Shown here piece by piece: positions 35,525 to 43,957 of a DNA stretch of 64,000 nucleotides. The stretch is from Streptomyces sp. SID9727 (GTDB taxonomy: Bacteria; Actinomycetota; Actinomycetes; Streptomycetales; Streptomycetaceae): assembly GCF_010550605.1 (NCBI RefSeq), contig NZ_JAAGNI010000245.1, positions 1 to 64,000 on the forward strand, in the 5' to 3' direction. The notes beneath the pieces are model-generated. The model made no database searches. It saw nothing but the letters and a program-made list of their open reading frames with translations, and was not told where the DNA came from. The position numbers were made by a program, and so were the translations under genes. Within the stretch, counting starts at the first letter, position 1. Each line of letters begins with the position of its first letter.

Positions 35525-35538
35525 AGTGGTCTACACCT
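35525..35538. promoter_or_regulatory. DasR-type operator (dre) upstream of the hexosaminidase
   Basis: AGTGGTCTACACCT resembles the dre consensus (ACTGGTCTAGACCACT core), lying 100 nt before the GH20 start. DasR, the GntR repressor released by glucosamine-6-phosphate, controls GlcNAc and chitin genes in Streptomyces. It fits the hexosaminidase function. Confidence 0.7.
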
Positions 35539-35625
35539 TGACCACCCGTGAGACGCGCGGTACGCATGGCGACGGAGAAAGGTCAGGAGACCCAGCAGAG
35601 TGACCCCCAGAAAGGGACCCGGCTT

Positions 35626-37287
35626 GTGAGACTGCACACGGTAGGCCGCAGTGCTCTTCCCCGTACTCTTCCCCGGCTCCTCGGCTCGCTGCTTCTCGTC
35701 GCGGCGGCCGGTGTCTCCAGCGCGTGCGCCGCCCCGCAGGCATCCGCCGCGGGCGCCACCCGGGTGGCCTGGGCGCCCAGGCCGCTCGGCCAGGTGGTGC
35801 CCGCCCCCGCCTCGGTGAGACCCGGCGGCGAGCCCTACCAGCTCAACGGCTCCACCCGGATCCGGACCGTCGGCGCCTCCGGCGAGGCCCGGAAGATCGG
35901 CGACTACCTGGCGGGCCTGCTGCGCCCCTCCACCGGTTTCGCGCTGCCGGTCACCACCAAGGACGGCGCCGACGGCATCCGGCTCAGGCTCGACCCCCGC
36001 GCCGGCAAGCTGGGCGCGGAGGGCTACACGCTCACCTCCGGGCGCCACAACGTCACCATCACCGCCAGGCAGCCCGCGGGGCTCTTCCACGGCGTCCAGA
36101 CGCTGCGCCAGCTGCTTCCGGCCCAGGTGGAGCGCGACACCCGCCAGAAGGGCCCCTGGCGGGTCTCCGGCGGCTCCATCACCGACACCCCGCGCTACGC
36201 CTACCGGGGCGCGATGCTCGACGTCGCGCGCCACTTCTTCTCGGTGGACGAGGTCAAGCGCTACATCGACCAGGTCGCCCAGTACAAGATCAACACCTTC
36301 CACATCCACCTCTCCGACGACCAGGGCTGGCGCATCGCCGTCGACTCCTGGCCGAGGCTGGCCACGTACGGCGGCTCCACCGAGGTCGGCGGCGGGCCCG
36401 GCGGTTACTACACCAAGGAGCAGTACAAGGAGATCGTGCGGTACGCGGCCTCCCGCTACCTGGAGGTGGTCCCGGAGATCGACATGCCGAGCCACACCAA
36501 CGCCGCGCTCGCCTCGTACGCCGAGCTGAACTGCGACGGCGTCGCGCCACCGCTCTACACCGGCATCAAGGTCGGGTTCAGCACGCTGTGCGCCGGCAAG
36601 GACGTCACGTACGACTTCATCGACGACGTCGTCGGCGAGGTGGCCGCGCTCACGCCCGGCCGCTATGTCCACATCGGCGGCGACGAGGCCCACTCCACCA
36701 CCCACGAGGACTACGTGGAGATCATGGACCGGGCCCAGGCGATCGTCGGGAAGTACGGCAAGACCGTGATGGGCTGGCACCAGCTGACCGGCGCCCACCC
36801 GGTGAAGGGCGCCGTCGCCCAGTACTGGGGCTACGACAAGACCAGCGCCGCCGACCGGCAGCAGGTGGCGGACGCCGCGAAGAACGGCACGAAGCTGGTG
36901 CTGTCGCCGGCGGACCGCGTGTACCTCGACATGAAGTACAACGACGAGACCGTGCTGGGCCTCAAGTGGGCCGGCACGGTCGAGGTCCAGCGCAGCTACG
37001 ACTGGGACCCGGGGACGTACCTCGCCGGCGCCCCGGAGAGCTCCGTGCTCGGCGTGGAGGCGCCGATCTGGGCCGAGACCCTGACCGACAGCGACGACAT
37101 CGACGCGATGGCCTTCCCGAGGCTGCCCGGCGCCGCCGAGCTGGCCTGGTCGCCGGCGTCGACGCACGACTGGGACACGTACAAGCTGCGGCTGGCGGCG
37201 CTCGGGGAGCGGTTCACCGCCCAGGGCATCGACTACTACCGCTCGCCCCAGGTCCCGTGGCCCGCTTCGGAGACCGGCGGCAAGTGA
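35626..37287 (+). CDS. Secreted beta-N-acetylhexosaminidase (GH20)
   Basis: 553 residues from GTG 35626, chosen because the N-terminus then forms a signal peptide (SLLLVAAAGVSSACAAPQ) and AAAGGGA lies upstream. Cleavage by signal peptidase I after the APQASA region, or lipidation at the SAC cysteine, are both possible. The GH20 barrel carries the catalytic Asp353-Glu354 pair in HIGGDEAH; the preceding domain (about 60-170) is the usual small GH20 alpha/beta domain. It removes terminal GlcNAc from chitin oligomers. The DasR-type site upstream indicates GlcN6P induction. Confidence 0.92.
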   Translation: MRLHTVGRSALPRTLPRLLGSLLLVAAAGVSSACAAPQASAAGATRVAWAPRPLGQVVPAPASVRPGGEPYQLNGSTRIRTVGASGEARKIGDYLAGLLRPSTGFALPVTTKDGADGIRLRLDPRAGKLGAEGYTLTSGRHNVTITARQPAGLFHGVQTLRQLLPAQVERDTRQKGPWRVSGGSITDTPRYAYRGAMLDVARHFFSVDEVKRYIDQVAQYKINTFHIHLSDDQGWRIAVDSWPRLATYGGSTEVGGGPGGYYTKEQYKEIVRYAASRYLEVVPEIDMPSHTNAALASYAELNCDGVAPPLYTGIKVGFSTLCAGKDVTYDFIDDVVGEVAALTPGRYVHIGGDEAHSTTHEDYVEIMDRAQAIVGKYGKTVMGWHQLTGAHPVKGAVAQYWGYDKTSAADRQQVADAAKNGTKLVLSPADRVYLDMKYNDETVLGLKWAGTVEVQRSYDWDPGTYLAGAPESSVLGVEAPIWAETLTDSDDIDAMAFPRLPGAAELAWSPASTHDWDTYKLRLAALGERFTAQGIDYYRSPQVPWPASETGGK

Positions 37288-37292
37288 GGCGG

Positions 37293-37332
37293 CACCGCCC
37301 CGCCGGCCGGGCTTCCGGGCGGCGGGGCGGTG
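37293..37332. terminator. Hairpin between hexosaminidase and desE-like genes
   Basis: CACCGCCCCGCC (37293-37304) pairs with GGCGGGGCGGTG (37321-37332) over a 16-nt loop, between two converging genes. Confidence 0.75.
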
Positions 37333-37342
37333 AACGGCCGCG

Positions 37343-38374
37343 TCAGGCGACCTTCTTGGCGTTCTCGATGGCCTTCGCCAGGTCCTCCAGGATCGGCGCG
37401 CACTTGTCGTAGCTGTAGATCGGCTCCGTGGTACGCGGAACGACCTGGCCCGCCTTGACCGCCGGGAGCTGCGCCCAGGTCGGCTTGGAGGTCAGCGCCT
37501 CGGGCTGGAGGGCCGACGAGCGGTTGTCCATCATGATCACGTCGGCGCCGTACTTGTCGACGTTCTCCCAGCTCAGCTCCTCGAAGAAGCCCGCCGCGTT
37601 CACCTTCGGCTCCACGAACCTCACACCCAGCTCCTGGAAGTACAGGGTGTCGGCGGACATCTTGGCGAGCGAGACGTAGAACAGGTCCTGGCTGGCCGAG
37701 CCGACCATGACCTTGATCTCCGGCTTCGACTTCGCGGCGGCGCGCAGCCGGGCCGCCGCCTTCTCGAACCGCGTCTTCGCGGCGGTGGCCTTCGCGGACT
37801 TCACATCGGCGCCGAGCGAGGCCGCCAGGTCCTCGTGGCGCTGGATCGCCTTGGGGATGGTGGTCTCGGCCGCCCACAGGGCGACGCTCGGGGCCAGCTT
37901 CAGGATCTTGTCCTTGGACTGGTCCGGCACGTACCAGAGGGCGTCCTTCTCCCACATCGCCGTCACCAGCAGCTCCGGGCCGAGCTCCGCGTACTTCTCG
38001 ACGTTGAACTCGCCCCAGACGTTGCCGAGGATCTCGACCTTGCTGATGTCCAGGTCGCCGGCCTGCACGTCCGGCTTGCCGTCCTTGCCCTTGGTCGGGC
38101 CGAAGACCGCCTTGACCTCGACGCCGTAGTCGTGGAGGGCGGCGGCGACACCGGTGAAGGCGACGATGTTCTTCGGGACGGACTTCGCCTCGGCGACCTG
38201 GCCCCGGTCGTCCTTGAACTTCCACGGCCCGGTGTCGGTGCTCTTGGGACCCGATCCGGCGGAGTCCTCGGCGTCGCCGCCGCCGCAGGCCGCCAGTACG
38301 GCGCCGAGACCGACGGCGCCGCCCATGGCCAGCAGGCCGCGACGGGTGGGACGGAACGCTCTGGTTGTGCTCAT
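37343..38374 (-). CDS. desE: Ferrioxamine-type siderophore-binding lipoprotein (DesE-like)
   Basis: A 343-residue lipoprotein of an iron-siderophore ABC importer. The twin-arginine-like TRRGLLAMGG precedes a lipobox AVLAAC with C30. The mature protein has the helical-backbone siderophore-binding fold (NIVAFTGVAAALHDYGVEV, EILGNVWGEFNVEKYAEL). It closely resembles S. coelicolor DesE, which binds ferrioxamines, and the iron box upstream fits DmdR control. The desABCD synthesis genes usually beside it are missing here, so the siderophore may be made elsewhere or taken from neighbours. Confidence 0.85.
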   Translation of the reverse strand: MSTTRAFRPTRRGLLAMGGAVGLGAVLAACGGGDAEDSAGSGPKSTDTGPWKFKDDRGQVAEAKSVPKNIVAFTGVAAALHDYGVEVKAVFGPTKGKDGKPDVQAGDLDISKVEILGNVWGEFNVEKYAELGPELLVTAMWEKDALWYVPDQSKDKILKLAPSVALWAAETTIPKAIQRHEDLAASLGADVKSAKATAAKTRFEKAAARLRAAAKSKPEIKVMVGSASQDLFYVSLAKMSADTLYFQELGVRFVEPKVNAAGFFEELSWENVDKYGADVIMMDNRSSALQPEALTSKPTWAQLPAVKAGQVVPRTTEPIYSYDKCAPILEDLAKAIENAKKVA

Positions 38375-38424
38375 GACGGAGTCCGCTTTCGTACGAGCCG
38401 GAGACCGGCCGGTGACACGTTCGA

Positions 38425-38446
38425 AGGAAGGCTAGCCTAACCTCAG
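38425..38446. promoter_or_regulatory. DmdR/DtxR-type iron box
   Basis: On the minus strand TGAGGTTAGGCTAGCCTTCC matches the TTAGGTTAGGCTAACCTAA iron box, centred about 60 nt upstream of the desE start. Iron-loaded DmdR would bind it and repress desE when iron is ample. Confidence 0.85.
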
Positions 38447-38496
38447 TGTTTGTCGACCTGTCTACCGGGTCCGGCCCTGTGGACGGGGCGCCGCCC

Positions 38497-41457
38497 TCAT
38501 GCCTCCGTCGCCCAGACATGCTCGTACCAGGCGCTGCCGCCCTTCGTCGCGTCGTGGTGCGGATCCTGCTTCCACTCGCTCCTGGTCACCTTGAAGTTCG
38601 CGCCCGGCATGAGCAGGACCTCCGCCTCGGTGGCCTGGTAGCGGTGGAAGGGCTCGACGTCGCGGCCGTACTTCCCGGTCAGCGTCAGCTCCAGCAGAAT
38701 GCGGTGCGTCGTCTTGCCGGAGACCTTCTGGCCGCGCATGAAGTCCATGGCCACGGGCTCGTCCCGGCTGGTGCTGTCGAAGGAGGTGGTGAAGACGGAT
38801 CCCGGCCGGTAGTTCAGCGCCGCCTGCTTGCCGAGCCGGTACACCGACTCGTCGCCGCCCGCGTTCCAGTCGCCGCGGAAGACGGTGCCGGTGACGGGAG
38901 GAAGCCGCTTCAGCGCCTCCATCGTCATGTCGGCGTGCGCCTTCATCTCCTCGAAGAGCACGGGCGCGAGAAGGTCGACGCGCGCGTCGATGACGGCGAC
39001 GGCCGCCTTCTTGGCCGCCGGGTCCGCGCCCCGGGCGGCCGCGAGCTGCGGCGCGATCACCGGGTCCTCGTCGAGGGTGTTCACCTCCTCGGCACCGGGG
39101 TCCTGCGCGGCCCACTTGAGCTGCCTCTTGATCTGTTGCAGTGAGAGCGCTTCGGCACCTGCGGCGGCCAGGCCGGTGGTGCCGTACGGCGCGTACCCCT
39201 CGGGCAGCAGCCGGCTGCGCACCACTGAGTTGATCATCTGGTGCGCGCCCCCGGTGTAGGCCATCAGCGCGGTCGCGTGGGCGGGCTTGAGCCGCTTCGC
39301 GAGGGTCTCGGTGGAGGCGCCGTTGTTCCGCGCCTTCCAATCGGCGATCTCCGGCGTGGGCGTCGTGTCTCCCGCGAGGAAGTCGGCGTATCTGCCCGGT
39401 ACTTCACCGGCTGTGACCTGGCCGGGCTCCATGAAGCCGCTCGCCGCGGGGTCGACCGCACGGGCCGTGTTGGCCTGCGCGAGATACATCAGTTCGTGCG
39501 GGAACTGCCCGTCGACGCAGACGTTCTCCCGCAGCTCCTCCTCCGTGAAGGGCGCGATCGTCTGGTACATCAGCGCCGCGCCCTTGCCCGCCCGGGCGGC
39601 TGTCTCGCCCGGTCCCTTGACCCCGGCCGCCCAGGAGCCGCGCAGGATCTCGTAGAGGGAGTGGTCCCAGGACGGCAGCATCCAGCCCATCAGCGCCATC
39701 CGGTAGTCGAAGGCGTCCACCCCGGGCACGTTGATCCACTGGAAGGTCTTGAGCATCCGGGTCGTGGTGCCGGACATGCCGGCGACGATCGGGATGCCTC
39801 GCTCGGCGTTCGCCTTCGGCCAGCTTTCGTTCTGCTGGATCTCCCAGTAGGCCGCGCCCTCGTTCCAGGGCAGCTTGTCGTCGGGCCCCGGCTTTCCCGC
39901 GAACTCCAGCTCGCGCGCGCTGAGCGGGGCGCCGCGGGTCTCGTAGTCACGGGGGGTCTTGCGGTTGGCCAGTTTTCCGGCCGCGCTGCGCTCCTTGCGC
40001 GGCCCCTGGCTGCTGATCATCTCGCGGGTGTCGCCGGCCACGGTCTCCGAGTCCGACTGCCACAGCAGGCCGCCCAGGGCATACGGGTCCTTCTCGTAGT
40101 TGTACCCCTTGCCGACGGCGCTCGCCCCGGCCCACAGGGGCAGCCGGGACCAGCCGTTGAGGAACGCGGAGTGCTTCTTCAGCTCCTCCTGATTCATGCC
40201 GAGGGTCGACGCCAGCTGCGGCTTGGGCCCGATGATGCTGTTGAGGATGTTCTTGAGCGACAGCTCGGCGCCCTTGTTGTAGTAGGCGGCGTTGTAGACG
40301 GCCGTGATCAGCTCACGGACGTTGCCGTCCCGGGAGAAGAAGTCGTTGATCTGGGCGGTGGTCATCTTCTCGCCCACCTGCCCGGCGCTCGTCCGGTCGT
40401 CCTTGAAGAACGACTTGTTGGCGAGCGCGGAGTCCTTGTGCTCGATACGGCTGTACTTGATGAGCAGTTGCTTGAGCCGGTTCACCGTCTTGCGCGCCGC
40501 CGCGAGCGCCTTCGGATGCCGGAAGGCGTACCCGCCGAGCCGCTGCTCGAACTGCTCGGCCGACGCCTGCCAGTCCGTGTGCGCGTAGTACTGGGCGTGG
40601 TCGAAGGGCACCTCGCCCTCCCTCACGCGCTGTACGGCGACCTTCCCGCCGGTACGGGCCGGGCCGTCCGCCGTCCGCTGCACGGACGCCGCCCCGGTGG
40701 GCGCGGGACCGGCCAGAACCCGGCGGGCGTTCTCCTCCGCCGCTCGCTCGAAGCGGTCGGAGGGGTCCGAGATCCGGAGCCCCGACCCGTTGTCGGTGCC
40801 CGCGACCGGCCCCTGGCGCTGCTGGATGACGTGCGTCAGCTCATGGGCCAGCGTGTGCCGGTCCGCGCCGCCGGAACCGATGACGACATGGGCGCCCGAG
40901 GTGTAGGCGCGGGCCCCGACCTCGGCCGCCGAGCGCTGGGCGGCCGGCCCGGTGTGCAGCCGCACGTCGGAGAAGTCGGCGCCGAGCCGTGCCTCCATCT
41001 CCGTACGCACGGCCTCGCCCAGCGGCCGCCCGGGGCCACGCAGCACGTCCGGCACGGACGAGCGCTGTACGGGAGCCGGCTCGCCGCGCCCGCAGGACGG
41101 CCCATGCTCATGGCGCTGTACGGGCGCCGACTGGCCGTGCCCGTGAGGGAGACCGGGGACGCGGCAGTCGGCCTGCCACTGCCCCTCCAGCGCCCGGACG
41201 ACGGCGGCGTTGCCCAGGGAGCGCTGCAACGCCCCCAGCCGGCCCCCGGGCACCGCGCCTCCGGAGCCGACCGCGTCCGTAGGACCGGTGAGACCGGCCA
41301 TCCCGACCAGGCCGACCGGTCCGGACGGCCCCACGGCCCCGGAGACCACGGCCGGACCCGCGGCGGCGGCCGAGCGCGCGGCAGCGGGCTCCGTACGGAC
41401 CGGGCGAGGGGCGGCGTCCTGCTTGTCCTGTGCGCGCATGCTCCGATCATTGGCCAT
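38497..41457 (-). CDS. DUF4157 protein with C-terminal ADP-ribosyltransferase domain (effector-like)
   Basis: A 986-residue protein. A low-complexity N-terminal 135 residues precede a DUF4157 domain (about 138-220) with H205-E206-L-T-H209 in HTLAHELTHVIQQRQG. A long middle region (about 280-700) has no recognised fold. The last 260 residues resemble VIP2/ADP-ribosyltransferases: YTGGAHQMINSVVRSRL at about 730, the Arg in TVFRGDW near 859, the STS motif in SFDSTSRD near 892 and the catalytic E-x-E in TEAEVLLMPG near 943. DUF4157 often marks cargo of extracellular contractile injection systems, with toxic C-termini. No injection or immunity gene lies next to it. Confidence 0.8.
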   Translation of the reverse strand: MANDRSMRAQDKQDAAPRPVRTEPAAARSAAAAGPAVVSGAVGPSGPVGLVGMAGLTGPTDAVGSGGAVPGGRLGALQRSLGNAAVVRALEGQWQADCRVPGLPHGHGQSAPVQRHEHGPSCGRGEPAPVQRSSVPDVLRGPGRPLGEAVRTEMEARLGADFSDVRLHTGPAAQRSAAEVGARAYTSGAHVVIGSGGADRHTLAHELTHVIQQRQGPVAGTDNGSGLRISDPSDRFERAAEENARRVLAGPAPTGAASVQRTADGPARTGGKVAVQRVREGEVPFDHAQYYAHTDWQASAEQFEQRLGGYAFRHPKALAAARKTVNRLKQLLIKYSRIEHKDSALANKSFFKDDRTSAGQVGEKMTTAQINDFFSRDGNVRELITAVYNAAYYNKGAELSLKNILNSIIGPKPQLASTLGMNQEELKKHSAFLNGWSRLPLWAGASAVGKGYNYEKDPYALGGLLWQSDSETVAGDTREMISSQGPRKERSAAGKLANRKTPRDYETRGAPLSARELEFAGKPGPDDKLPWNEGAAYWEIQQNESWPKANAERGIPIVAGMSGTTTRMLKTFQWINVPGVDAFDYRMALMGWMLPSWDHSLYEILRGSWAAGVKGPGETAARAGKGAALMYQTIAPFTEEELRENVCVDGQFPHELMYLAQANTARAVDPAASGFMEPGQVTAGEVPGRYADFLAGDTTPTPEIADWKARNNGASTETLAKRLKPAHATALMAYTGGAHQMINSVVRSRLLPEGYAPYGTTGLAAAGAEALSLQQIKRQLKWAAQDPGAEEVNTLDEDPVIAPQLAAARGADPAAKKAAVAVIDARVDLLAPVLFEEMKAHADMTMEALKRLPPVTGTVFRGDWNAGGDESVYRLGKQAALNYRPGSVFTTSFDSTSRDEPVAMDFMRGQKVSGKTTHRILLELTLTGKYGRDVEPFHRYQATEAEVLLMPGANFKVTRSEWKQDPHHDATKGGSAWYEHVWATEA

Positions 41458-41472
41458 CGAGCCCCCTGCGGG

Positions 41473-41653
41473 CTAGGGCGTGTTTCGAACGTAGCGCCGT
41501 CCGCCCGGAGGGCGGGTCCGGCGGCGTCTGGTGCGTGCGATCGCAAGGCGGAGGGTCGCCCCGATACTGGGTGTATCGGGGTGATCCCGACAACGCGGCG
41601 AGCGTGCGTGCCAGGCGTCGCCGGACAGGTGGGACTTTCGAAACACGCCCTAG
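41473..41653. mobile_element. MITE-like element with CTAG ends
   Basis: The 17-bp perfect terminal inverted repeats CTAGGGCGTGTTTCGAA (41473-41489) and TTCGAAACACGCCCTAG (41637-41653) bound a 181-bp non-coding element. CTAG at both ends is the target preference of several IS5-family elements in streptomycetes, so it may be a non-autonomous derivative moved by such a transposase. The 16-nt gap to the DUF4157 gene start means it now lies in that gene's promoter region. Confidence 0.75.
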
Positions 41654-41776
41654 GTGCGTTTTACGCATCGCACGCGGGCCGGACCGTGCGGAGTGCCTCA
41701 GACCTGGAGCTCCGGCCATCCCCACGGGAGTCCCGGTCAACGGAGCGATTCGGGAGGGACGGACTGAAGGTCCTTC

Positions 41777-41805
41777 GGCCGGGCGGCCCCGTGGCGCGCC
41801 CGGCC
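41777..41805 (-). terminator. Hairpin after the acyl-CoA dehydrogenase gene
   Basis: GGCCGGGC (41777-41784) pairs with GCCCGGCC (41798-41805) over a 13-nt loop, 9 nt beyond the stop of the gene at 41814 and so at the end of the leucine-degradation operon. Confidence 0.55.
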
Positions 41806-41813
41806 TCGTGGGT

Positions 41814-42980
41814 TCAGGCCTGCAGCCCCAGCTCGCGGGCGATCAGCATGCGCTGGACCTCGCTGGTGCCCTCGCCGATCTCCAGGATCTTGGAGTCGCG
41901 CCACATCCGGGCCACCGGGTACTCGTTCATGAAGCCGTAGCCGCCGTGGATCTGGGTCGCCTCGCGGGCGTTGTCCACGGCCACCGTCGAGGAGTACAGC
42001 TTGGCGATGGCCGCCTCCTTCTTGAACGGCTCCTCCGCCAGCAGGCGGGAGGCCGCGTCGCGCCAGCCGATGCGGGCCATGTGGGCCCGCATCTCCATGT
42101 CCGCGATCTTGAACTGGATGGCCTGGTTGGCGCCGATCGGCTTCCCGAAGGCGTGCCGCTCGGCGGCGTACTTCACCGACTCGTCCACACAGCCCTGCGC
42201 CAGGCCCGTCGAGAGCGCCGCGATGGCGATGCGGCCCTCGTCCAGGATGCGCAGGAACTGCGCGTAGCCCCGGCCCTCCTCGCCGAGCAGGTTCTCCAGC
42301 GGGACGCGCACGTCGGCGAAGGACAGCTCGCGGGTGTCCGAGGCGTTCCAGCCGACCTTGGAGTAGGGGGCGGCCACCGTGAAGCCGGGGGTGCCGGAGG
42401 GGACGATGATCGAGGAGATCAGCGGGGCGCCGTTCTCCTTGCGGCCGGTCACCGCCGTGACCGTCACCAACTCCGTGATGTCCGTACCGGAGTTGGTGAT
42501 GAAGCACTTGGAGCCGTTGATCACCCACTCGCCCGTGGCCTCGTCGCGCACGGCGGTCGTCCGGGTGCCGCCCGCGTCCGAACCGCCGTCCGGCTCGGTC
42601 AGGCCGAACGCGCCCAGCGCCTCGCCCGAGCAGAGCTTCGGCAGCCACCGCCGCTTCTGCTCCTCGGTGCCGAAGCGGTACACCGGCATCGCGCCCAGCG
42701 AGACCCCGGCCTCCAGCGTGATCGCGACCGAGGAGTCGACCCGGGCCAGCTCCTCCAGGGCGATGCCGAGCGCGAGGTAGTCGCCGCCCATCCCGCCGTA
42801 CTCCTCCGGGAAGGGCAGCCCGAACAGGCCCATCCGCCCCATCTCGCGCACGATCTCGTACGGGAACTCGTGCCGCTCGTAGAAGTCGCCGATCTTCGGG
42901 GCGACGACGTCGTGCGCGAACTCCTCGACGGTACGGCGCAGTTCCTCGTGCTCGGCGGTCAGCCGGTGGTCCAGGGACAT
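41814..42980 (-). CDS. Acyl-CoA dehydrogenase (probable isovaleryl/branched-chain)
   Basis: A 388-residue flavoenzyme that removes two hydrogens from an acyl-CoA and passes electrons to ETF. ACAD signatures: FGLTEPDGGSDAGG, QIHGGYGFMNEYPVARMWRD and the base motif GEGTSEVQR, which keeps the glutamate (E in GEGTS). It ends the operon with HMG-CoA lyase and methylcrotonyl-CoA carboxylase, so isovaleryl-CoA is the likely substrate, although human isovaleryl-CoA dehydrogenase has its base elsewhere. It is 23 nt downstream of the HMG-CoA lyase gene. Confidence 0.9.
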   Translation of the reverse strand: MSLDHRLTAEHEELRRTVEEFAHDVVAPKIGDFYERHEFPYEIVREMGRMGLFGLPFPEEYGGMGGDYLALGIALEELARVDSSVAITLEAGVSLGAMPVYRFGTEEQKRRWLPKLCSGEALGAFGLTEPDGGSDAGGTRTTAVRDEATGEWVINGSKCFITNSGTDITELVTVTAVTGRKENGAPLISSIIVPSGTPGFTVAAPYSKVGWNASDTRELSFADVRVPLENLLGEEGRGYAQFLRILDEGRIAIAALSTGLAQGCVDESVKYAAERHAFGKPIGANQAIQFKIADMEMRAHMARIGWRDAASRLLAEEPFKKEAAIAKLYSSTVAVDNAREATQIHGGYGFMNEYPVARMWRDSKILEIGEGTSEVQRMLIARELGLQA

Positions 42981-43003
42981 GGAAACGTTCTCCTTGTGGG
43001 CGT

Positions 43004-43957
43004 TCACTGCGCCGCGAGTGCGCGGACGGTGCGGGAAGGGCTGGGTCGGCCCAGGTGTCCGGCGAGCCACACGCTGGTGGCGGTGAGCTCGTCGAGGTCG
43101 ACCCCGGTTTCGATGCCGAGGCCGTCGAGCATCCACACGAGATCCTCGGTGGCGAGGTTTCCGGTCGCGCTCTTCGCGTACGGGCAGCCGCCGAGGCCGC
43201 CGGCCGACGCGTCCACCGTGGACACGCCGTGCCGCAGCGCGGCCAGGGTGTTGGACAGGGCCTGCCCGTACGTGTCGTGGAAGTGCACCCCGATCACGTC
43301 GGTGGCCACCCCCGCCTCGTTCAGCGCGGTCAGCAGCGCGGTCACGTGGCCGGGGGTGGCGACGCCGATGGTGTCGCCGAGGGACAGCTCGTCGCAGCCG
43401 AGGTCCATCAGCGCCCTGGCGACCCGGACGACCTGCGGGACGGGCACGGCGCCCTCCCAGGGGTCGCCGAAGCACATCGACAGGTAGCCGCGCACGTGCG
43501 CCGACTCTGCCTTGGCCCGGGCCACCACCGGCGCGAACATCGCCAGCGACTCGTCCACCGTGCGGTTCAGGTTGCGGGCGGCGAACGTCTCCGTCGCCGA
43601 GCCGAACACCGCGATCCCGCGGGCCCCGAGCGCCAGCGCCCGGTCCAGCCCGCGTTCGTTCGGCACGAGGACCGGCAGCGCCACGTCGCCGACGTCCGCG
43701 ATGTCGCCGAGCATCGGGAACAGCCGCTCGGCGTCGGCCAGTTGGGGAACCCACTTGGGGTGCACGAAGCTGGTGGCCTCGATGGTGGTCAGCCCGGCGA
43801 CCGCGAGCCGGCGGATGAACTCCGCCTTCACCTCGGTCGGGACGACCTCCTTCTCGTTCTGCAGGCCGTCACGGGCGCCGACCTCGTGGATGCGGACCCG
43901 GGCGGGCAGCCCCTCGGCGGGCACGGTCATCGGCAGGGCACGGGTGGTGGTGGTCAC
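43004..43957 (-). CDS. Hydroxymethylglutaryl-CoA lyase
   Basis: A 317-residue TIM-barrel lyase that cleaves HMG-CoA to acetoacetate and acetyl-CoA, the last step of leucine breakdown. Metal and catalytic residues are in [11 protein letters not shown] near the N-terminus; the HMG-CoA lyase cysteine signature is [15 protein letters not shown]. Its ATG overlaps the stop of the carboxylase alpha gene (GTGA-type 4-nt overlap), so it is in the same operon. Confidence 0.93.
   Translation of the reverse strand: MTTTTRALPMTVPAEGLPARVRIHEVGARDGLQNEKEVVPTEVKAEFIRRLAVAGLTTIEATSFVHPKWVPQLADAERLFPMLGDIADVGDVALPVLVPNERGLDRALALGARGIAVFGSATETFAARNLNRTVDESLAMFAPVVARAKAESAHVRGYLSMCFGDPWEGAVPVPQVVRVARALMDLGCDELSLGDTIGVATPGHVTALLTALNEAGVATDVIGVHFHDTYGQALSNTLAALRHGVSTVDASAGGLGGCPYAKSATGNLATEDLVWMLDGLGIETGVDLDELTATSVWLAGHLGRPSPSRTVRALAAQ

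Larger units (their letters stand above)
41458..41813. other. Intergenic region holding a MITE
   Basis: 356 nt without a gene. Most of it is the inverted-repeat element at 41473-41653; the rest is plain sequence plus a terminator at 41777-41805 for the acyl-CoA dehydrogenase. Confidence 0.6.
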
